A stretch of 57,014 nt of DNA, taken from IMG/VR virus record IMGVR_UViG_3300025430_001249, positions 1 through 57,014 of that record, one strand, 5' to 3'. Of the stretch, positions 24,910-32,490 are shown piece by piece. Within the stretch, counting starts at the first letter, position 1. Each line of letters opens with the position of its first letter. Source of the DNA: a virus. The position numbers and the translations under genes are program-made. The notes beneath the pieces were generated by a model. That model did not search any database and was not told the origin of the DNA. It saw only the letters and a list, made by a program, of their open reading frames with translations.

Positions 24910-25629
24910 TTAACCGTGATAATACCAACGGTTAGTAGACATGAGATAATTTATCCTCGCTAACACCTCGTCTAAATTTAAAAAATATTTGTATAGATCA
25001 GTGTGTTGATCTGAGGATGTTACTGTATAATCAAACCCAAGATCTTCTTGGCCTGCTATTAATTTATCAAAATCAATATATCGGCCGCGGTTGTTTGCAA
25101 CAAGGTCTCTTTGAATTTTGTCAGTCATATTAAGATGATTAAAATAATAATCAATGTCGTGCATTTTAGCATGTATTGGATTAGATTCATGCTCCCCGTT
25201 AAAATTTAAGTTATAGTTAGTTAATAAACCACTTAATAGTTGTTCTGTTTGATTTTTACGAATTGTACAGAGATAATATCTATCATCTATACATGACCAA
25301 ATATTTTTGTTAATAACCATATCACCATACCATACAGTAACAATACTCGGAGTTATATCTTTATATTGGTTGAAAACAGTCTGTCTTTCCAATGATTCTA
25401 TGCTTTTTACTGAATGTAACTCATTTTTATTGCGAGTTTTCCAGTATGTACGGTTTTTATATTGTGTTTCAACCAATAATCGATTAGAATATGGGATTGT
25501 ATCATAAATTATTTCACAGGAAAAACAGTTGAAGAATTCTCCAAAGTTAAAATATCCAGCTGCTGAATGTAAATCAGCAAGCAATTTAGTTCCAGATCTA
25601 TCCCAACCAAAAATAACTCGATTTTCCAT
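24910..25629 (-). CDS. Sulfotransferase-like P-loop protein
   Basis: A 239-residue protein opening with VIFGWDRSGTKLLADLH, which resembles the RSGT phosphosulfate-binding loop of PAPS-dependent sulfotransferases, followed by FGEFFN as in bacterial members. A TIRKNQTEQLLSG segment could supply the Arg/Ser of the 3'-phosphate site. The rest is divergent. Predicted reaction: sulfate transfer from PAPS to a sugar or lipid hydroxyl. AGGAG precedes the ATG and overlaps the start codon of the divergent ATP-grasp gene, so expression of the two may interfere. Confidence 0.6.
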   Translation of the reverse strand: MENRVIFGWDRSGTKLLADLHSAAGYFNFGEFFNCFSCEIIYDTIPYSNRLLVETQYKNRTYWKTRNKNELHSVKSIESLERQTVFNQYKDITPSIVTVWYGDMVINKNIWSCIDDRYYLCTIRKNQTEQLLSGLLTNYNLNFNGEHESNPIHAKMHDIDYYFNHLNMTDKIQRDLVANNRGRYIDFDKLIAGQEDLGFDYTVTSSDQHTDLYKYFLNLDEVLARINYLMSTNRWYYHG

Positions 25630-25644
25630 ATAGCAGAATCTCCT

Positions 25645-26907
25645 ATGAAAGTTTTGTGTCTTTTTAATAATTTCACTTTAACGCATCTAATAGATCATTT
25701 AGCAGTATCAAATGATGCATTATTTGATATTACAGTAGCTCCAAAAAAATATCAACCAATAAAAAATAACATTAACTGTATTCCAATGAATCTGATTTAT
25801 CAAAATGGGCATGCTTTACCGCCTATGCATATTGTAGCTAAATATGCCTTAGACAACTGTGATCAGTATGATTTAATAATAGCGGTTAGTCCATATTTAC
25901 AGAACCATATACCGTTGTTGTCCTTAAAATCCGTTCCTATCTTGTGTCCAAATAATGTATGTTCAAAATTAGAAAGTGACAAGATATTTACAAAATCTTT
26001 ATTGCAATTAATTGATATTCCTACACCAAATTACAAAATATTGCAAAGCGATCAAATTTTAGAAGTTTTTGATAAAACTCCACTACCTATTGTTTTTAAA
26101 TTGAGCAAAGCTGATTATAGAATAACATCATTTGGTACACAAGTATTCACTGATCGAGAATACTCAGAAACTATCAATATTTTGATAAGCATGTCTAACG
26201 ATGAGCAGGTCTTCTATATGGAAGATTTTGTAGCTGGGAAAGAAGTATCAGTGCATTTTCTTTGTAACGGTACAGATTGGTGTTATCTTGGTGTAGCACG
26301 TGATTATAAAAAAAAGCAAGATAGCGACATTGGTATAAACACAGGTAGTACAGGATGTTATACTCATGTCAACTACTTTACTAACGATATAAGAGATACT
26401 GTATTTACATACATGAATAAAATTCTAAAGAAGTTGAATTCGATGGGAATATTTTATAAAGGAATTATGTATTTAGGTATAATTATTGGACACAATTTGG
26501 TTCCGCAAATCTTAGAGATAAACACAAGACCTGGATATCCAGAATTTGCTGCTATTATTAATCATTTGGATAGCAAATTATTGTTAGAAAATTTTATTCA
26601 TGCTGCGAAAGGTGAGGAAATGATTCCAATGACGCAAAATGATAAGGTTTCTGTTGTAGTAACAATTTATCATAAAAACTACAATTTGAAAAATTCAATT
26701 AATTCTCCAATATATCCTACTCTATCAACCGTTCCGTCAAATATCAAAATCATATATTCTGAACTAGAACTTTATAATAATGTATATGCAATAATTATAG
26801 CAGAAGCCAGTACGAGGTGCGACGCAGCTGATCGTATATATAGTTGGCTTGATACACAGAATCTTGGAGATTATGTAGTAAGACACGACATAGGTTATTT
26901 GGAATAA
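25645..26907 (+). CDS. PurD-like ATP-grasp ligase (divergent)
   Basis: A 420-residue protein whose residues about 110-420 follow phosphoribosylamine-glycine ligase (PurD): PIVFKLSKAD, then EDFVAGKEVSVHFL, ARDYKKKQDSDIGINTGSTG (PurD has DHKR-DxGxNTGGMG), GIMYLGIII, ILEINTRPGYPE and a C-terminal domain ending RHDIGYLE. The N-terminal ~100 residues that normally bind the phosphoribosylamine are atypical. It should form an amide using ATP through an acyl-phosphate. Its setting beside a sulfotransferase and radical SAM genes, away from other purine genes, suggests a different amine/acid pair. It has no ribosome binding site on this strand. Confidence 0.7.
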   Translation: MKVLCLFNNFTLTHLIDHLAVSNDALFDITVAPKKYQPIKNNINCIPMNLIYQNGHALPPMHIVAKYALDNCDQYDLIIAVSPYLQNHIPLLSLKSVPILCPNNVCSKLESDKIFTKSLLQLIDIPTPNYKILQSDQILEVFDKTPLPIVFKLSKADYRITSFGTQVFTDREYSETINILISMSNDEQVFYMEDFVAGKEVSVHFLCNGTDWCYLGVARDYKKKQDSDIGINTGSTGCYTHVNYFTNDIRDTVFTYMNKILKKLNSMGIFYKGIMYLGIIIGHNLVPQILEINTRPGYPEFAAIINHLDSKLLLENFIHAAKGEEMIPMTQNDKVSVVVTIYHKNYNLKNSINSPIYPTLSTVPSNIKIIYSELELYNNVYAIIIAEASTRCDAADRIYSWLDTQNLGDYVVRHDIGYLE

Positions 26908-27215
26908 AATTAATTAATAGGCGTTATTTTTTATAAGTGCTGTGTATATTTAGATAAATCAAATAATTTAAACCTAACCCTTATTGTCAGTCTAAGTTTT
27001 AGACTTATTTAAACAGATGCTTAAATTCTTAGTTGACGAAAATAAGACCTCTTATTGAAAAATTTATCCTTTAGATTCTAAATTGTTGATACATGCAAGT
27101 TAATAATTAGGTTTATTCAAAAATGTTAGTTTTCTTTTAGATTAGTATTCTCAATAATTTACTGATATATTTTAAGAAGCGTTAAACGCAATGTATTTTT
27201 GTTTTGTAATAACAT
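26908..27215. other. AT-rich intergenic gap, no gene seen
   Basis: A 308-base gap between the 3' end of the ATP-grasp gene and the 3' end of the convergent oxygenase gene. It holds a 7-bp hairpin with a 3-base loop near 26990-27007 that may be a weak terminator and a GCGTT/AACGC inverted repeat near 27180. No ORF, tRNA or promoter element is convincing. Confidence 0.5.
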
Positions 27216-27773
27216 TTATTCAATTAAAATATTCTCAAAATCTATACCTGTATCTAGAATCCATCTAACAGCCAGACATAAACGCGGAATAGTGTTTGGG
27301 TTTTCAACGCTATGAATTATATCAGATCTAATCAAAGTTGGGCAGTTAACTTCAATTTTATCTAAACATTTTAATTCTGTTGGATTTAATATTTTGGTTG
27401 CGCCAAAACCTTCATTAGTGACCCAGTGCTGCATAACCGCATTTGTTTCATCCCACCAATAAGTAATCGAGTTGCGGCAGCCACTTATTGGAATATTAAG
27501 TGTTGCTAGACAACGCTTAATAGCTCCCCCGTCTATGTGCATATTAAATTTTCCGTTCGGAGGTGTGTTATACACGCGATAAAACATTATAGGAAATTTA
27601 CTGTGATTTATTAACCAGTTATGTAACTCAGGGCAGAATCTCTCAATTTCTAAAAATGACATATCATAATAACACCACACTGATTGGTCGACAAACTTAT
27701 CCTCTAAAAATGTAAAAAGATCTTTTTGAATTTTTTCAAAATTAGGTATTGATACTGGTTTATAATATTGCAT
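27216..27773 (-). CDS. 2OG-Fe(II) oxygenase-like protein
   Basis: A 185-residue protein with NMHIDGGAIKRC (HxD), IRSDIIHSVEN (distal His) and RLCLAVRW (Arg), the facial triad and 2-oxoglutarate-binding residue of a jelly-roll oxygenase. A Trp/Tyr-rich strand (SITYWWDETN) fits the substrate face. It stands apart from the three tandem oxygenase genes. GATAAATA ends 7 bases before the ATG and there is no ribosome binding site, suggesting a near-leaderless late mRNA. Confidence 0.72.
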   Translation of the reverse strand: MQYYKPVSIPNFEKIQKDLFTFLEDKFVDQSVWCYYDMSFLEIERFCPELHNWLINHSKFPIMFYRVYNTPPNGKFNMHIDGGAIKRCLATLNIPISGCRNSITYWWDETNAVMQHWVTNEGFGATKILNPTELKCLDKIEVNCPTLIRSDIIHSVENPNTIPRLCLAVRWILDTGIDFENILIE

Positions 27774-27780
27774 TTCTATA

Positions 27781-27788
27781 TATTTATC
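27781..27788 (-). promoter_or_regulatory. Late-promoter-like GATAAATA, 7 bases before ATG
   Basis: GATAAATA on the minus strand precedes the ATG at 27773 by 7 bases; T4 geometry gives a 2-base leader. Confidence 0.4.
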
Positions 27789-27795
27789 ACCTATT

Positions 27796-28692
27796 TTATC
27801 TCATAGCTGCTAATTTCTCTTGACCTCTTGAGAAAGCTGCGATACCAAGAATTGCACCAAATGCAAGATGTATTAATCCACCGTTGGATAGTGTTAGACT
27901 TTGCCATGGTACATAATTGGCTATGATCCCGTCTTTTTTAAAGACCAACGGTAAGAACATGCTTATCAAAGGAAAACCAATAAAGTCCATAAAACAAATA
28001 AGCATATATAGCCAGCCTGCTGCAGGTCTCCAATATGATTTTACCCAGTGTTCGTCTTCTTTTTTGAGTTGGTCATCCAACAGTTCTTTATCTAAGCTTG
28101 TTTGCGCTACACCAACACTTGCTTGAGCTTGCGCAGTTGCAGCCATTCCATTCATCTGCATAGTTTGCTGATTCATCATAGCAGCTCCAACATTCCCGTT
28201 GCCGCTATTATCAATAACAGTTGTATTCATTATAGGTGGAGGCATTCCGCCGCCTGTCATTGGTGCTGGCATTCCGCCCATTGGAGTGGGTATTCCCATC
28301 CCGCTTGGCATAGATGCTGGCATTCCGCCCATTGGAGTGGGTATTCCCATCCCGCTTGGCATAGATGCTGGCATTCCGCCGCCTGTCATTGGTGCTGGCA
28401 TTCCGCCGCCTGTCATTGGTGCTGGCATTCCGCCGCCTGTCATTGGTGCTAGCATTCCGCCCATTGGCGTGGGTGTTCCCATCCCGCTTGGCATAGATGC
28501 TGGCATTCCACTCATTGGTGGGGGCGGAAGTCCTGAGTTACTCCCAAAAGATGCTGTTGATGTTGTACGCGGTCCCAGCGGCGCGAGATATTCTCCGGCG
28601 GCGGCATGTACAGCATTAACTTCATCAATTGCCGGACGATGACGTGGTAACGGTTCGTCATCATCAGGAAGCATGCTAACAGTTTGAGACAT
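27796..28692 (-). CDS. Holin-like membrane protein with Gly/Met/Pro repeat domain
   Basis: A 298-residue protein in three parts: a short N-terminus; a low-complexity region (about 50-150) built of APMTGGGMP and [17 protein letters not shown] repeats; and a C-terminal membrane domain with [19 protein letters not shown], a middle hydrophobic span and [18 protein letters not shown], as in the three-TM (GTA-type) holin family. Next to spanin-like genes, it should form the inner-membrane lesion that times lysis. The repeat arm is not normal for this family. The start at 28692 (GGAG 10 bases upstream) is chosen over TTG 28716. Confidence 0.75.
   Translation of the reverse strand: MSQTVSMLPDDDEPLPRHRPAIDEVNAVHAAAGEYLAPLGPRTTSTASFGSNSGLPPPPMSGMPASMPSGMGTPTPMGGMLAPMTGGGMPAPMTGGGMPAPMTGGGMPASMPSGMGIPTPMGGMPASMPSGMGIPTPMGGMPAPMTGGGMPPPIMNTTVIDNSGNGNVGAAMMNQQTMQMNGMAATAQAQASVGVAQTSLDKELLDDQLKKEDEHWVKSYWRPAAGWLYMLICFMDFIGFPLISMFLPLVFKKDGIIANYVPWQSLTLSNGGLIHLAFGAILGIAAFSRGQEKLAAMR
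28241..28501. repeat. Two interleaved in-frame tandem repeats in the holin gene
   Basis: A 27-bp unit (A) and a 51-bp unit (B) alternate as A-B-B-A-A-A-B': A at 28241-28267, 28370-28396, 28397-28423 and 28424-28450; B at 28268-28318 and 28319-28369, with a variant at 28451-28501. Both are multiples of 3, so copy-number change keeps the frame. Copies are nearly identical, indicating recent expansion. Confidence 0.9.
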
Positions 28693-28776
28693 AAAAAGTT
28701 CTCCAGTGAACAACAATGTACATAATTATGTACACATTTATTTACTGGTCATCGTTTGCAGAATTAAATGGTATGT

Positions 28777-29154
28777 TTAATTTGACAGGGTTGAGGTCGA
28801 AGGGGTATGCGTTGTAAGATTTCTATAATATACTATTACAGCCTGTTGCTGTTCAATATATCTATGTAAATCTGCCAGGCTAAGACTGAGATTTTCATAA
28901 TCTTTAGTGGTTATTGCTATAAAGACTGGGTTAGACGTACCTTGTGCTTTACTTATATTAGCAATAAATGCATCTAAGTTAGATTTATTAACAACTTTAA
29001 ATTGTATTGGATACAACTTGACAGCGGCAGGGTCAGCTGTTTTAGAAATATCAATCTCTATAGGTTTAGCAGATACACTGAGTTGCTGAACACTAGATCC
29101 ACATGCAGACAGCGTTATTGCTATAATAGTCAATAAACATAATCGATGTATCAT
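28777..29154 (-). CDS. Outer-membrane lipoprotein, probable o-spanin-like
   Basis: A 125-residue lipoprotein precursor: a basic start, a hydrophobic core and lipobox LSAC with the lipidated Cys at 18. The mature part is beta/alpha-mixed (IEIDISKTAD, VFIAITTKDYENLS) and ends in a Thr/Ser tail. Its ATG overlaps the stop of the Rz-like gene (ATGA), the usual arrangement of i-spanin and o-spanin. It is larger and less Pro-rich than typical Rz1, so an o-spanin role is inferred from location; it could also be a superinfection or periplasmic factor. Confidence 0.68.
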   Translation of the reverse strand: MIHRLCLLTIIAITLSACGSSVQQLSVSAKPIEIDISKTADPAAVKLYPIQFKVVNKSNLDAFIANISKAQGTSNPVFIAITTKDYENLSLSLADLHRYIEQQQAVIVYYRNLTTHTPSTSTLSN

Positions 29155-29681
29155 GGAGTATTACCTGTATTATTGTAGATTTTTGGAGGTTTTGGTAGCG
29201 GCTGTTGATTAGAATTATTAGGGTTGATTGGTTTAATTTTTGCTGTTGAATCAGTAGTTGATCGGGGCAAAGGCGTTTCTAGTTGAATTGGAGTAACTGC
29301 TCGATCTTTTGGTGTTGTTAAATTGATCATATCTTGCAATGCTTTGATTGTAGCACGATTCATACGCATTTCAAGATCAGCAGCATTAGCACGAGCCATA
29401 GCTGCTAGATCTTTTTGTCTAAGCTTGTCTTCTATATCTCTACGATGAGATTCAGCATCAGCAGTACTTTGTTGTAGAGCAATCATTTGCTCACTTTGTT
29501 CTTGAGCTGCTTTTTTTTGAGCATCTATAGTAGCTTGTTGCGTATTAACAGCAGTTTCTAATTTAGCATTATTCTCGTGCAAAATGGCTATTTGTTTCTC
29601 ACTATAGCGAAAATATGATACCCCAGCAACTATCATGGATAGTATTAGTATAAACTGTATTACTGCAATCTTGCCGAACAT
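29151..29681 (-). CDS. Rz-like i-spanin
   Basis: A 176-residue protein with one N-terminal transmembrane segment (residues 5-22), a long coiled coil (about 30-118, rich in Gln, Ala and Glu) and a Pro/Asn-rich C-terminal tail (PLPKPPKIYNN). This is the layout of inner-membrane spanins, which bridge to an outer-membrane lipoprotein and fuse the membranes at lysis. The lipoprotein gene overlaps its stop and the holin gene follows. TATAAATA ends 5 bases before the ATG, and no ribosome binding site is visible. Confidence 0.75.
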   Translation of the reverse strand: MFGKIAVIQFILILSMIVAGVSYFRYSEKQIAILHENNAKLETAVNTQQATIDAQKKAAQEQSEQMIALQQSTADAESHRRDIEDKLRQKDLAAMARANAADLEMRMNRATIKALQDMINLTTPKDRAVTPIQLETPLPRSTTDSTAKIKPINPNNSNQQPLPKPPKIYNNTGNTP

Positions 29682-29686
29682 ACACT

Positions 29687-29694
29687 TATTTATA
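29687..29694 (-). promoter_or_regulatory. T4-type late promoter TATAAATA, 5 bases before ATG
   Basis: An exact octamer on the minus strand with exactly 5 bases to the ATG at 29681. With the T4 geometry (-13 to -6) transcription starts on the A of ATG. It would drive the lysis cassette. Confidence 0.6.
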
Positions 29695-29779
29695 AGAACC
29701 TGTTTTATTTAAAAAGCATTTATAACAAATTTACTATGTAATAAGACATATTTAAAAATAAGAAAAATCACAGATATAA

Positions 29780-29815
29780 TGCTTTGCTTAGATAGGCGAA
29801 GTTCTAAGCAAAGCA
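29780..29815. terminator. Hairpin between the nuclease and lysis genes
   Basis: A 13-bp perfect stem (29780-29792 with 29803-29815) with a 10-base loop. Its T-tract is poor on both strands, so it may be a weak terminator or an RNA-stabilising structure at the 3' end of the nuclease transcript. Confidence 0.5.
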
Positions 29816-29849
29816 CCGTATTAGTAATTTAGTAATATGTGAATTTAAT

Positions 29850-30668
29850 TTAATCTGTTGATGTATTTGGTCCACATTTCGCCCGTTTCATACTGGTTAA
29901 CATACCAAAATCAATCTTCCATTCTTGGCCAGCAGTAAGTTCTTTAGCATTTGGTGGGAAACCAAATTTAATACCAGTTAACGTTTGAATTTGCGCAACA
30001 GCCGTGCGGAACTTTGTCAAATCATTGCCAAGACCGCCAGCTTGTGGGAATACCCAACCAGCTACTTCACCGGTTGTATCATTGATTACAATTTTAAACA
30101 ATGCATGCGGAACCACAACACCGTTGCCTATGGTTTTGTCGCCTGGCCCATAAATGTCACCTACGTATATAGTATACGGTTGACGTAATTCAGCTGCCCA
30201 TCCTCGCACCGATGTCTCTAATAATTTCCAGGCTCCGCGGTTCAGCCCGGGCAACTGCGGTGACATATTGGTCATAAAAAAGCTTTCATTTTCAGCTTGA
30301 TCATCAAATGACATGTCTCCATCAGGTCCCAGGTGACCTTTGTCGTAACCACTTGCATTATAATCTGCCGGCGTTGCACTGCCAGGTAAGCTTTGATCAG
30401 CAGCAAACGCATTAGTTCGAGGTAAGCATCCTAGCGCATGATCTGGTGTTAGTGTATAAACGACCCACTCAGGTATTTTAGCTACAGGATCAACAAAGGT
30501 TATGTAGGCATGGTGACACAATGGAACTCCTTGACGATTGCTCTGCGGAAACCCATATGGTGCTTGAATTTGGCAAGCTGCTACCGGTTGTGCAGGCGCC
30601 TGCGGCGCAGCTATTGCTGGTGCCGCTATGATTGCTGCTAGCAATCCTGCAACTATATATTTTTTCAT
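29850..30668 (-). CDS. Secreted DNA/RNA non-specific endonuclease (NUC family)
   Basis: A 272-residue precursor with a clear signal peptide ([20 protein letters not shown], cleavage near residue 20). The mature domain has the beta-beta-alpha-metal motif of Serratia nuclease/Endo[13 protein letters not shown] with catalytic His112 (usually DRGH; here DKGH) and [14 protein letters not shown] with the metal-binding Asn. It cleaves DNA and RNA in the periplasm or outside. The start at 30668 is chosen for its AAGGAGG site. Lying next to the lysis genes, it may degrade DNA released at lysis or block competing phage DNA on entry. Confidence 0.85.
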   Translation of the reverse strand: MKKYIVAGLLAAIIAAPAIAAPQAPAQPVAACQIQAPYGFPQSNRQGVPLCHHAYITFVDPVAKIPEWVVYTLTPDHALGCLPRTNAFAADQSLPGSATPADYNASGYDKGHLGPDGDMSFDDQAENESFFMTNMSPQLPGLNRGAWKLLETSVRGWAAELRQPYTIYVGDIYGPGDKTIGNGVVVPHALFKIVINDTTGEVAGWVFPQAGGLGNDLTKFRTAVAQIQTLTGIKFGFPPNAKELTAGQEWKIDFGMLTSMKRAKCGPNTSTD

Positions 30669-30729
30669 TTTTTCCTCCTTGGGAATTATACAAGTATTTA
30701 TTGCGTCGCTAAAACAAGCGAGGGATAAC

Positions 30730-30737
30730 CATAAATA
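30730..30737 (+). promoter_or_regulatory. Late-promoter-like CATAAATA, 7 bases before ATG
   Basis: CATAAATA precedes the ATG at 30745 by 7 bases, with no ribosome binding site between them. T4-like geometry gives a 2-base leader. Confidence 0.45.
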
Positions 30738-30744
30738 CACCATC

Positions 30745-31761
30745 ATGTCAGCATTCCCTCCAAGTCCGTATGACGGAGAAATTTATAATTTAGGTCCAAG
30801 ATCATGGACTTGGTCAGAATCTCAGCAGGGATGGTTACTTAATTATACAGGACCTACTGGACCGTTGGGTCCTACTGGTCCTCAAGGTGTACCTGGCGTT
30901 CTTCTTACATCTCTTACTGTAGATACATTCATCGGTAATAATATAACAGACACATTTACACTAAGTCTTACACCTCAAAGTGTGTATAACACCATAGTTA
31001 ACGTAGATGGACTTATTCAAACTCCTAATATTAACTATACAATAGTAGGCAATCAGCTTTCATTTGTGGTGCCACCTATTATAAATGCTACAATTGATGT
31101 AATTATTTTCTTAACTGGTTCTCCAGTTACCGGCCCAACAGGTTTGATCGGATTAACAGGTCCAACTGGTCCTTTTGGAGGTCCAACCGGACCTCAAGGT
31201 CCTACTGGTCCGCTTGGAGCACCAACTGGTCCTACAGGTGCAACCGGCAACAACGGTGCTACTGGTCCTACTGGACCTATATTTAATACGTCTTTTTGGG
31301 TAAATGCAGGTTCTAATATCATCAACGGGACTATAAGCGATCCCACTAAAGGTACTGTAACAACTGACAATATCAGTTATCGTCAAATTGGTATAAACCA
31401 ATGGGAAATATCGCTAACATATATACAAACAGCAAATGATGGCGCGGCTGGTGCTGGTGATTATTTAATAACTCTTCCTAACAATTTACAATTTGACACC
31501 ACATTACCTACGCAACAGCAATATACAGATAATACCGATACTAATACTTGGACGCTTGCAACGTATGTAATACCAACAGCAAGCGGCATATTAAGCAATA
31601 ATAGTCAAGGTGGACCAGTTTATCCAATAGTATGGAATGCAACACAGTTCCGTATATTCACTATCTATGGTAGCAATGCTCAATGCTGGGGTAGTAGTTA
31701 CTACAGTATAGGTGGTGATATGCCTAAGGTAAAAATGGTTTTTACCTTCACGTCATTATGA
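30745..31761 (+). CDS. Collagen-like fibre protein 1
   Basis: A 338-residue protein. An N-terminal motif ([16 protein letters not shown]) is typical of phage fibre attachment ends. A first Gly-X-Y run ([14 protein letters not shown]) precedes a beta domain (about 50-130), then a second, longer Gly-Pro-Thr-rich collagen-like run, and the C-terminal ~160 residues form a beta-sandwich-like head ([23 protein letters not shown]). The collagen-like parts should trimerise as a triple helix, giving a flexible tail or head fibre. The start at 30745 fits the promoter; the frame is open to 30628 but overlaps the nuclease gene. Confidence 0.85.
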   Translation: MSAFPPSPYDGEIYNLGPRSWTWSESQQGWLLNYTGPTGPLGPTGPQGVPGVLLTSLTVDTFIGNNITDTFTLSLTPQSVYNTIVNVDGLIQTPNINYTIVGNQLSFVVPPIINATIDVIIFLTGSPVTGPTGLIGLTGPTGPFGGPTGPQGPTGPLGAPTGPTGATGNNGATGPTGPIFNTSFWVNAGSNIINGTISDPTKGTVTTDNISYRQIGINQWEISLTYIQTANDGAAGAGDYLITLPNNLQFDTTLPTQQQYTDNTDTNTWTLATYVIPTASGILSNNSQGGPVYPIVWNATQFRIFTIYGSNAQCWGSSYYSIGGDMPKVKMVFTFTSL

Positions 31762-31778
31762 CATAAGGAGAAGTTTAA

Positions 31779-32489
31779 ATGAGCGGTAGTATTACAGGTC
31801 CTACAGGCCCGCAAGGACAGCAAGGTAATATTGGTGCTACAGGCACTACTGGTCGCACTGGACCCACCGGACCATCTGGCCACATTGGACCAACAGGACC
31901 GCAAGGTCAGATAGGCAACATAGGTCCAACAGGTAGAACAGGTGTTGCAGGACCAACTGGGTATACTGGGTATACAGGTCCTGCAGGCGTTGCATCATCT
32001 ACTGGGGCTACAGGACCTGTGGGTCCAATAGGAACCCCCGGTCCTACAGGTCCAGCCGGAGCAGCCTCAAATATAGCAGGTCCTACAGGACCTGCAGGGG
32101 CAGGCAGTCTAGCTACTAGATCTACTATATCTATAACTACACCAACATTAGCTGCAGGAGCAAGTTCGATTATATCTAGTACCGCATATCGTAGTTATGC
32201 TCTATACAAAATACAAACATCTGCGCCAGCATGGGTAGTTTTGTACAATAGCACAGCCGCTGCATCAGCTGATGCTAGTAGACCAATTTCAATTGATCCA
32301 ACCCCTGGTAATGGAATTATAGCAGAAGTGATAACAACAAACGCTAATATTGCAACATTTTCTCCTTGGGTAGGAGGATTTAACAACGAGTTGCCACCTA
32401 ATACTACACTCACAATGAAAGTTTACAACAATGGGTCTTCTAGCACAGCTATCACAATAACATTAACATTGTTAGAGATGGAGATATGA
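31779..32489 (+). CDS. Collagen-like fibre protein 2
   Basis: A 236-residue protein: residues about 5-105 are an almost unbroken Gly-X-Y collagen-like stretch (GPTGPQG, GNIGATG, GPAG units) and the last ~125 are a beta-rich, Ser/Thr/Ala-rich head ([16 protein letters not shown]) common in small phage fibre proteins. A strong AAGGAG site precedes the ATG, unlike fibre 1. It begins 17 bases after fibre 1 and ends 1 base before the S53 protease, so the three are co-expressed. Confidence 0.85.
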   Translation: MSGSITGPTGPQGQQGNIGATGTTGRTGPTGPSGHIGPTGPQGQIGNIGPTGRTGVAGPTGYTGYTGPAGVASSTGATGPVGPIGTPGPTGPAGAASNIAGPTGPAGAGSLATRSTISITTPTLAAGASSIISSTAYRSYALYKIQTSAPAWVVLYNSTAAASADASRPISIDPTPGNGIIAEVITTNANIATFSPWVGGFNNELPPNTTLTMKVYNNGSSSTAITITLTLLEMEI

Positions 32490-32490
32490 T

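Noticed and set aside
26908-27215. Attachment site or origin in the AT-rich gap
   Set aside because: No repeated iterons, direct repeats or integrase gene nearby; composition is like other intergenic DNA here.
28241-28501. CRISPR-like array
   Set aside because: Repeats are directly adjacent without unique spacers, in frame and coding.
28102-28642. Two long plus-strand ORFs rich in Ile/Pro/Gly or Trp/His opposite the holin gene
   Set aside because: They are antisense readings of the in-frame tandem repeats, which keep all frames open; no start signals or sensible composition.
30849-32100. Assembly artefact in the GC-richer Gly-Pro-Thr repeats
   Set aside because: The repeats are degenerate in DNA and flanked by unique beta domains, as expected for genuine collagen-like fibres.
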